NCBI RefSeq assembly: GCF_013266695.1
Contig: NZ_JABRXF010000001.1
Location: 124,001 to 188,000 of the forward strand
Source of the DNA: Hongsoonwoonella zoysiae
Lineage (GTDB): Bacteria; Pseudomonadota; Alphaproteobacteria; Rhizobiales; Stappiaceae
Length of the DNA stretch: 64,000 bases
Direction: 5' to 3'
Below the pieces are notes generated by a model. That model saw only the letters and a program-made list of their open reading frames with translations, made no database searches and was not told where the DNA came from. The number at the start of each line of letters is the position of its first letter. Within the stretch, counting starts at the first letter, position 1. Below, in pieces: positions 58,049-64,000 of the stretch. The position numbers and the translations under genes were made by a program.

Positions 58049-58292
58049 CCGTTGTTCTCGAGGGTTATGCGGGAGGGGCTGAGCACCGATCCCGGTGCTA
58101 GGAGGCCCTGAAGCGGTCTATCAGGGCCGATATTCTCCGGGGTTTTCGGCTGCGCAGATATGGAGTAGAGTGTGTAACCCGCTGAAAAGCGGAGACAAAA
58201 TCAAGGTCTGACCTGAACTTCAATACCAGTGGCGCTGTCGAGACGGGACCGGGGTAGAACAATATCCCTGCTCATCGGATGAGCTGCGGGCT

Positions 58293-59008
58293 CTATTCCG
58301 CTGGCTCGGCGACGGCCGCGAGCTTCGCGACGATGTACTGCACTTCACCCAGCTTGAAGGCGACAGCCCATGCTCAGCGTCCGAAACCGCCTGCCGGGTT
58401 GATCGCCTTGCCCCATCCATTCAGCGCGTCCCGCTCGGCCTTGTTCTGAGGGCTGTCCGTGTCCTTGATCTCGAGCGTGAGGATCATGCCGTCCGCGAGG
58501 CGCATGAGGAGTCCGGAACATACCGCCGCCAGGAGCCCGCCCGCATGTAGTAGATCATGAACCCGAGGCAATTGTTCTTGGTGTAAGCGAGAACGTCCTC
58601 GCGTTTCTCGAAGACGTTGGTCGCGTGGCTCGCCCAAGAACGGTCTCCAACCCGATGGCTGATATGTGATTTGGTCGTCGAGAAGCACGGATTGATCGTG
58701 TGCCAGGTTCGCATCTGGCCGGTTGCGCCGATCGAGTTTTCCTCGTCGAACACCGAGGGCAAGCGCTCCGTATTCAGCTCCGACACGTTGCTCAGCGCAT
58801 GCTGGATGACGAGGTACTCCTTGAGAGGCGATGTCTCGAACCCGCCCCTGGCCGTGAAGGTCAGGTTCTCGAGCTCGGGAACGATCGCCCGTTCGAACGG
58901 CTGCGGCGTCATCACCCTCGGGGTGAGACCGCAATCGAAGAAATCGAGCGGGAAAGGCACTTTCGCCTTCGATAGCGGAGTGGTTATCTCGTTGACCGGC
59001 GTGATCAC
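58293..59008 (-). pseudogene. type III restriction enzyme C-terminal fragment, decayed
   Basis: The remnant reads ENLTFTARGGFETSP...NNCLGFMIYYMRAGSWRRYVPD in one frame and then RLADGMILTLEIKDTDSPQNKAERD in another; this is the C-terminal endonuclease region (PD-(D/E)xK type, here EIKD) of a type III Res subunit. A one-base loss near 58510 breaks the frame, a TGA at 58374-58376 interrupts the next part (AINPAGGFGR then stop), and the last about 26 codons run to 58293. The N-terminal helicase is missing. It is not functional. Confidence 0.8.
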
Positions 59009-59023
59009 GGGGACACCGGTGGT

Positions 59024-59140
59024 CTACGCGGCAACGCGCCTCGGCGGCGTCCCGAACATGCCCGCCGCGGCGGTTCCCGCGAAAAATCCACGTCGGTTCA
59101 TCCGGAGGTCGGGCTTTGGGGGCTTTTTATGGTCTTTCAC
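59024..59140 (-). pseudogene. truncated gene: twin-arginine signal peptide only
   Basis: A frame of 38 codons from GTG 59140 (or ATG 59101) begins with a Tat leader, MNRRGFFAGTAAAGMFG, then ends at a TAG after a few unrelated residues. The RRGFF motif is that of a twin-arginine signal peptide for a cofactor-containing enzyme. The mature protein is missing, the sequence downstream belonging to the type III fragment, so a deletion joined the two. Confidence 0.6.
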
Positions 59141-59530
59141 GTCCTGTGGTCCTTTTGTCCATAGCGAGGGACAGCGGATAGCCGCGCTGGAGGAAGTCGA
59201 TGCGGATGCCTACGCGTATTCCTGACCCATTGGCGGCCTTCCCCGACCGGTCCGACGTGCCGCTCTCGATGTCGCAGGCAAGAGCCGATGGCGCCCCCCG
59301 AAGCGGGAACGTGGACGACGGGTATATCAGGGGTCGCCCTCCCTTTGTGCTTGACGCACTACTTCTGCTCAGAACGCAGACGATTGCCCTCAAGCCTAGC
59401 AGGTTAGGAGTTGAATGGCTTGGGGATTCAAGGGGCATTTCTTATACTGGGGATCGAACGGGAGTAGTCTCAAGGAAGACGTGCGTGGCCGGCGTCAGCC
59501 GGCAGCAAAGCGTCCGGACAAGGACAGAGG
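59141..59530. other. gene-poor gap
   Basis: About 390 bases between the Tat fragment and the AraC remnant. No credible gene, hairpin or repeat. It probably contains the deleted 5' part of the AraC gene and its promoter. Confidence 0.4.
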
Positions 59531-60488
59531 GACTTTCCGCGCGCGTTCCTCCGCCACTGGGACCATATCGCGGGGCTTCCCTTGCGTGTGGCTTACACGG
59601 CGCAGCTTGGCCCGGACTCTCCGGTAGTCTACTCCCAGCGTGTCTGCAGGCGCGATCTTGTACTTGCCCGGCTTCAGCTTGACCCGAAGATCGCCGGACA
59701 TCTCGTGGCCGACCCCGACTGGCTGGCCATCATGATCCCGCTGAGGTGGGACACTCCCTACCTGTTCAACGGACTTCTGGCGCGTCCGTTCGACGTGTTC
59801 CTGTCATCAGGGCCGGACGGATACGCGACCCTGAGCGAGAGGCGTGACAATCTGACCCTCGGCCTGCGCAAAACGATGTTACAGAATTCCTTGAAGGCGC
59901 TCTCCGCCGGTCGCGATAACGAGGCCGCGTTGCGCGACCAGCGGCCCCCCCCTCGGAAAGGCAGCGGGCACCGCGCTACGAAGCCACCTGCTGGCGCTGT
60001 TGAACGACGACTTTGCAGGTTCTCCGGACGCCGGGCGCTGTCTCCTTTCTTCTGAGGCGGAGATCGACCTGATCGACTTCATCGCCCGCAGCCTACACCC
60101 GCATCTTGCGGCTCCGGCACCGGCAGATCTCATTGATCTCAACAAGATCCGAATTGTGAGGGCGACCCGGGCGGCGATCGACGCGGCGCGACCGTGCCAT
60201 GCGATGCTGCATGACCTCTGCCGGGCGGCCGGTGTCGGCCCGACCTGGCTTCACCGATGCTTCCGCGCTGTCTACGGGGTCTCGCCCGCGGCGTATCTGC
60301 GGGCCCTCCGCCTTCGAGAGGCGCGAAGCCTCCTGCTAGATCCCTAAGGGCCGCCCGCGTCGGTCAAGGACGTCGCGCGCTCCTTGGGATTCCTGAACAG
60401 CGGACGCTTCGCGGCCGATTATCGAGCCGTCTTCGGCGAAAACCCGTCCGAGACACTTCTCGGATCAGCGCCGCCGCCCGATGATTGA
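59531..60488 (+). pseudogene. AraC-family regulator pseudogene
   Basis: Read across frames this encodes a regulator resembling those of amide or ethanolamine operons: DFPRAFLRHWDHIAGLPLRVAY at the start, then a long middle part, then the helix-turn-helix HDLCRAAGVGPTWLHRCFRAVYGVSPAAYLRALRLREARSLLL. A run of eight C at 59945-59952 changes the frame, and a TAA at about 60345 interrupts the last 45 codons, which go on as SVKDVARSLGFLNSGRFAADYRAVFGENPSETL up to 60488. Its true start is not seen. It could once have controlled the nitrile hydratase genes; that is speculation. Confidence 0.75.
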
Positions 60489-60659
60489 GCCGTATACCCG
60501 ACCATCGCTCCACGCAGCGTCTTTTCCGGCTCGGTCAGACGAACCCGGTTTGAGGGGACAGGGAGCTGAGTAGCGTTGTGGGCTGACGAAACGCAGCCCC
60601 TTCGAGCCGTCGATCATGAAAGGATTGCCGGCCGGTCAATTGGCGGCTAGGTTTTGGGC

Positions 60660-61421
60660 TTATAACCAATAGCAGACGGTTGCTGCGATGCAGATGGCTG
60701 ACAGAAAGTTTTTGGCGTTGCGGTCGTAACGTGCAGCGTTCCTGCGAAATTCCTTTGGTCTGCCGAGCAAGCGTTCGATGACATTACGCCCTTTATAAAG
60801 GTATGGCGAGAAACAGTTTTTCCATTTCCGTGTTCTGCGAGGCGGGATGTTTGCAGAGGGTCCAGCGGGCTTTCACGGTCCGCCGGATATGGTCACTGCC
60901 ATAGCCCTTATCACCACGCAAAACGCCATTCGCCAGAACGTTTGGCAATAGTGCTTCGGCGCCGGTGAAGTCCGAGATACTGGCGCCTGTGATGTGAAAG
61001 GCGAGCAGGCGGCCTTTGTTGTCGCTCAAAGCGTGGATTTTGGTTCCCGAGCCGCCACGAGATATGCCCAGGGCATGGTTTTGAGCCCCTTTGCCGCCAT
61101 GGGAGACCCGATGCGCCCGAACGGTCGTGCTGTCGATCATCACTTCCAGTGTCGGGCCACCAGGTTGACAAAGGGTGTCAAAGAATGTCGGCCCGAAGCC
61201 CTTCTCGGCCCTCCGGACAAGGCGGTTGCAGGGGCTTTCCTCGACCCAGAGGCCCGCGGAGCATCAACCCAGCCTCCACCGAACTTCAAGACTTGAACAA
61301 TGCCGCTGATGACACGCCAGTCACCGACCCGAGCCTTGCCCCGCGTATCCGTAGGTAAAAGCGGTTGCAAGTTGGAAAAACGCTCATCGCTTAACCAGAA
61401 CAACCCGTCAGAAATCGCCAA
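60660..61421 (-). pseudogene. IS5-family transposase, two frameshifts
   Basis: An IS5-type element's transposase. The N-terminal part runs from 61421 (LFWLSDERFSNLQPLLP) to about 61235, then shifts frame into RAEKGFGPTFFDTL...VMIDSTTVRAHRVSHGGKGAQ and LRGDKGYGSDHIR, which carry the DDE residues, and shifts again near 60855 into FSPYLYKGRNVIERLLGRPKEFRRNAARYDRN with the final Glu, ending with TAA at 60660. It is about the full length but cannot be made as one protein. Terminal inverted repeats were not identified. Confidence 0.85.
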
Positions 61422-61801
61422 ACTCGTGCTCAGGAGCTTGAATCAGACTTCAACTCATTTTCAGAGGCGTTTTATAAACCCGAATCCAAGCTCATGAAGA
61501 AATAGCGAATTTTAACATCGAATATCTTCGACATTGCGACAGATTAGTTGCAATAATTATATAATAACTACGACACTCTTGCAATGCTTATAAATAATTT
61601 ATTGTTGACTAAATATATTACGTTATGTTTATTTCCTAAATTTGTGAAATTTATTTATTATTGATAAATAATAATAAATCGACGTAGCGTATTTTGTTAT
61701 TTTATTTTATTTTCGTATTTATGAATATAACTAACTTGATGTTGAAGCTTACAAGTATGTGAAATTAAACCAAAATTGACCTTTGCCAAAAAAAGTGCGC
61801 A

Positions 61802-61918
61802 GGCAATCAAAATTTATGATTGCCCTAGCAGGTGATTTATGTTTTCGTAAAGTTCGGAATTGCCCATCCTGAATAAATTCTCGGGCAATCCGAGATTAAA
61901 TATAGCGCCCGCAGGCGC
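61802..61918 (+). ncRNA. candidate structured leader RNA (three hairpins)
   Basis: Three stems in order: GGCAATCA/TGATTGCC (61802-61824), TCGGAATTGCCC/GGGCAATCCGA with one bulge (61854-61893) and GCGCC/GGCGC (61905-61918). They precede the terminator at 61932-61964. Stacked stems ahead of a terminator and a start codon are the layout of a riboswitch or attenuator. The ligand, if any, is unknown; cobalt is a tempting guess because of the genes it precedes. Confidence 0.45.
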
Positions 61919-61931
61919 AATGGCATCGAAG

Positions 61932-61964
61932 CCTCCGGAGCTTATGGCTCGCGGGGGTTTTTTT
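61932..61964 (+). terminator. intrinsic terminator in the nitrile hydratase leader
   Basis: CCTCCGGAGC pairs with GCTC-(G)-CGGGGG around a five-base loop and is followed by seven T. It ends 26 bases upstream of the ATG of the beta subunit, too close to belong to any upstream gene. Confidence 0.75.
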
Positions 61965-61990
61965 GTGCCTTGACGAAGAGGGGAACTGTA

Positions 61991-62665
61991 ATGAAGCTTC
62001 AACAATACTTAGGAGGGCTTGAAAATCTCGGCCCTGTAAACGTCGAAAAACGTGTATTCGTCGAAGACTGGGAAGCCCGGCTCTTCGGCGTCCACATGAC
62101 AATGATGGGCACCGGCATCTGGGCCTGGCCGCATCTGCGCGTCAAGGCCGAGGGCATGAACCCGCTCGATTACTTCAAGTATCGCTACTACATCAAGTGG
62201 CTCGGCGGCATGTGTGCTTTCCTGATAGAGCGCGGTTATATCGACGAAAATGAACTTGATGAACTGACCGCGCACTTCCTCGCAAATCCCGATGCGCCGT
62301 TGCCGGAAAAGGGCAACAAGAACATTACCGATAAGGTCGTCGACTACCTTTGGACGGGCGACGATCCCTATCGCGATGTCGTCATCAACCCGATTTTCAG
62401 GGAAGGCCAACGCGTGCAGGTGAAGGACATGCCTTCCGCGGTCCATACGCGCCTGCCTGGTTACCTGCGCAACAAGATCGGAGTGGTAGACGAGGTTTAT
62501 CCCAAGGCAATCCTCTATTCGGACAGCGTGCCCACGGACAGCGTCAGCACACCCCAGCCGATCTATCGAGTGAAGTTCATGACGCGCGATATCTGGGCCG
62601 ATATCCCCGATACCGACGACATCATCTACAACGACTGCTTCGAAACCTACCTCGAGGCTGCGTGA
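61991..62665 (+). CDS. nthB: nitrile hydratase beta subunit
   Basis: A 224-residue subunit of nitrile hydratase, which hydrates nitriles to amides. QQYLGGLENLGPVNVEKRVFVEDWEARLFGVH at the start and HTRLPGYLRNKIGVVDEVYPKA plus PIYRVKFMTRDIWAD near the end are NHase beta features. Beta before alpha is the usual order of cobalt-type enzymes. The start at 61991 has AGAGGGG upstream. The nearest relatives also include thiocyanate hydrolase; the two-subunit composition favours nitrile hydratase. Ahead of it is the structured leader. Confidence 0.9.
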   Translation: MKLQQYLGGLENLGPVNVEKRVFVEDWEARLFGVHMTMMGTGIWAWPHLRVKAEGMNPLDYFKYRYYIKWLGGMCAFLIERGYIDENELDELTAHFLANPDAPLPEKGNKNITDKVVDYLWTGDDPYRDVVINPIFREGQRVQVKDMPSAVHTRLPGYLRNKIGVVDEVYPKAILYSDSVPTDSVSTPQPIYRVKFMTRDIWADIPDTDDIIYNDCFETYLEAA

Positions 62666-62746
62666 TCTTCGTCCGAAGATCCGCCTTGTCCGCACGAAGT
62701 TACGGACAGACCACTGTTTGAAGCCATCCACACGGGAACAGCAAAA

Positions 62747-63370
62747 ATGTCCACCGAAAAAGACAAACACGGTCATCACGACCATCTTCGCGAAGGCGAG
62801 AGCTACTACGCCGCGCGCACGAAGGCGTTGGAGTCTCTGTTTCGCGAGAAGAAGCTTATCGGCACCGACACGGTCGATCGCGTGATCAACTTCTTCGATC
62901 TGGAAATGGGCCCCTTCAATGGCGCCAAGGTTTGCGCCAGGGCGTGGACGGACGGAGAGTTCAAGAAGCGCCTCCTCGATGACTGCAACGCCGCCATCGC
63001 GGAACTCGGACTGCGTGACGGCATCGAGGGCGAAAACCTGAAGGTCGTGGAATGCACGCCCAAGGTCCATCACATGGTGTCCTGCACGTTGTGTTCCTGC
63101 TGGCCGTGGCCGCTCCTGGGCCTGCCGCCCTACTGGTTCAAGGATCCGGTCTTCCGGGCCCGTGTCGTGCGCGAGCCGCGCGAAGTCCTCAAGGATTTCG
63201 GCGTCGAACTCGACCCGTCGGTAAGGGTCGAAGTCTGGGACAGCAGCGCGCAGATCCGTTACTTCGTCCTCCCGAACCGTCCCGAAGGCACTGAAGGATG
63301 GGATGAAGAGAAGCTTGCCGCGCTCATCTCCACCGAAGCGATGCAAGGACTGGATCTCGTTACGGCCTGA
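62747..63370 (+). CDS. nthA: nitrile hydratase alpha subunit, cobalt type
   Basis: A 207-residue alpha subunit that carries the metal. The claw CTLCSC (Cys113, Cys116 and Cys118) is that of the low-spin cobalt enzymes; iron-type enzymes have CSLCSC. The usual context PWPLLGLPPYWFKDPVFRARVVREPREVLKDFG follows. A His-rich N-terminus (KHGHHDHLREGE) could help metal loading. It starts 81 bases after the beta subunit, and the gap contains two small hairpins (ATCTTCG-TC-CGAAGAT near 62664). Located near an amidase in the same window (37873), which could convert the amide onward. Confidence 0.93.
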   Translation: MSTEKDKHGHHDHLREGESYYAARTKALESLFREKKLIGTDTVDRVINFFDLEMGPFNGAKVCARAWTDGEFKKRLLDDCNAAIAELGLRDGIEGENLKVVECTPKVHHMVSCTLCSCWPWPLLGLPPYWFKDPVFRARVVREPREVLKDFGVELDPSVRVEVWDSSAQIRYFVLPNRPEGTEGWDEEKLAALISTEAMQGLDLVTA

Positions 63371-63411
63371 TCTTCATCACTTCGCAGGTACAGCAGGAAC
63401 GGAGAAGTAAA

Positions 63412-63591
63412 ATGGAACATTCAGCGGCCACAGTCACGAGGCCAGTTGCAATTACAGAACAACTTAAAGCGGTATCCATCCTCACCGCACTTGGGATGTT
63501 CATCGTGTTCGGCGTCGGTTTCGCCCAGATTTCGGCGGCACATAACGCCGCTCATGACACGCGGCACGCCATAGGATTCCCCTGCCACTAG
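63412..63591 (+). CDS. cbtB: cobalt transporter subunit CbtB
   Basis: A 59-residue membrane protein with a single hydrophobic helix (ILTALGMFIVFGVGFAQI) followed by the CbtB signature HNAAHDTRHAIGFPCH at the very C-terminus, whose histidines and cysteine bind cobalt. GGAGAAG lies a few bases upstream of the ATG. It is 41 bases after the cobalt-type alpha subunit, so it probably supplies cobalt for that enzyme. Its usual partner CbtA is not visible before the window ends. Easily missed because of its length. Confidence 0.9.
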   Translation: MEHSAATVTRPVAITEQLKAVSILTALGMFIVFGVGFAQISAAHNAAHDTRHAIGFPCH

Positions 63592-64000
63592 TGCTCCGAA
63601 TCCGACATTCGCCTCCCGCTTCTGGTTGCGTTCGGGCAAATGCCGGAATCGAAAGGAGCACTGGTACCCCTGAGTTCGAAGGAGCGAATACAGGAAGTCC
63701 TGACACGTTCAAAGCGTTCAGCATGTCCGCATCGAGGCGTCTTTGCCACGGCGCAAGTTGAACTCCCCGGCGCCCACCTCCCAAGGCCCGGACCTGGGAG
63801 GTGGCCTGACCCCCTTCAGGCCGCCTCCCCGTTTATCAGACCGCGATGCGTGGCCGGCCCGGAAGACAAACAGCCGAAGGGCCGGCCCGCCGAACCGCCG
63901 GCATCGTCGCAGACAGACAAGAAGCGCGACATGCCACTGAAGACGAAGGCTGCGGACCAACACCGCGATGCCAAAGCCGGCGGAGAGGGAAAGAAAAAAG
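63592..64000 (+). other. right edge after cbtB
   Basis: A frame in phase with cbtB stays open from its stop codon to the window end (about 136 codons; first ATG 63640, with no ribosome site), but the encoded stretch is Pro/Lys-rich and unlike known families. A strong 10-bp hairpin lies at 63775-63806 (CCACCTCCCA ... TGGGAGGTGG), without a T-tract; it may be a terminator or structured element. I make no gene call. Confidence 0.4.

Larger units (their letters stand above)
57136..58292. other. gene-poor stretch left of the methyltransferase
   Basis: About 1150 bases without a supported gene. It holds the compound hairpin (57303-57344), the 21-bp array (57604-57772) and a terminator-like hairpin on the plus strand at 58024-58048. 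The other open frames are shadows or chance. Confidence 0.6.
61422..61990. other. strongly AT-rich segment and leader of the nitrile hydratase genes
   Basis: No gene. From about 61500 to 61790 the DNA is strikingly AT-rich against the GC-rich surroundings, with many short A and T runs, consistent with foreign origin or a silenced promoter region. The last about 190 bases form several hairpins and end in an intrinsic terminator 26 bases before the first gene. Confidence 0.7.

Noticed and set aside
62009..63346. 445-codon minus-strand frame opposite nitrile hydratase
   Set aside because: It is the antisense shadow of the two real subunits; no recognisable domain.
63931..63960. GCCACTG word resembling a cobalamin riboswitch box downstream of cbtB
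   Set aside because: The other conserved blocks of the B12 riboswitch are not found around it and it lies after, not before, the cobalt genes.

Overview
The window looks like chromosomal DNA of an alphaproteobacterium, most likely of the order Hyphomicrobiales (rhizobia and relatives). This rests on the protein sequences of LepA, IF-3, PheS/PheT and L35/L20, on the AUU start of infC, on high G+C with rhizobial-style promoters, and on the local gene order. I cannot fix the genus from sequence alone.

Positions 1-34800 are an ordinary core region. From the left it holds: the end of a carbon-monoxide-dehydrogenase-like molybdenum hydroxylase cluster (coxG-like, coxS-like and a large subunit cut by the window edge, all minus strand); two RNA-methyltransferase-family genes and a sugar-nucleotide-epimerase-like gene; a cold-shock protein; a DeoR regulator with glycerol kinase; a 1-Cys peroxiredoxin; an EamA exporter; lepA; a murein endopeptidase; a patatin; a hydrolase; a glycosyltransferase; infC, rpmI and rplT; an adenylate cyclase with a TPR region; a Rieske oxygenase; pheS and pheT separated by a membrane-protein gene; a pabB-pabC fusion; an M48 protease; msrA; and a tRNA-Ser(GGA).

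Just after the tRNA-Ser (34800-34889) the character changes. A gene-poor stretch with an inverted repeat, a broken membrane-protein gene and a decayed IS5-type transposase lead into a catabolic block at 36437-53943. The minus-strand genes, in transcription order, are an oligopeptide-type ABC importer (47320-48942 and 43297-47240), an AraC regulator, muconate/chloromuconate cycloisomerase, a YCII protein, dienelactone hydrolase, a small GatC-like protein with an amidase, and 3-oxoadipyl-CoA thiolase. On the plus strand, diverging from a LysR gene, are a peroxiredoxin-like protein, two 3-oxoadipate CoA-transferase subunits and maleylacetate reductase. Together these form a modified ortho-cleavage lower pathway, from a (substituted) muconate through dienelactone, maleylacetate and 3-oxoadipate to acetyl-CoA and succinyl-CoA. 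No ring-cleavage dioxygenase is visible. A conserved 45-bp element with two GGATAG half-sites lies in front of both the importer and the cycloisomerase operons and suggests they are co-regulated.

Positions 54025-61421 are a decayed, phage- or island-like zone: a hypothetical protein, a DUF5681 protein translationally coupled to a ParB/DNA-methyltransferase fusion, a 21-bp periodic repeat array, broken pieces of a type III restriction subunit, a Tat signal peptide fragment, an AraC regulator pseudogene and a second frameshifted IS5-type transposase. At the right edge, after a strongly AT-rich segment and a structured leader ending in an intrinsic terminator, is a cobalt-type nitrile hydratase (beta then alpha) followed by the small cobalt-transporter subunit gene cbtB. 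Nitrile hydratase, amidase and the ortho-cleavage block could together process an aromatic nitrile or amide, but that link is inference.
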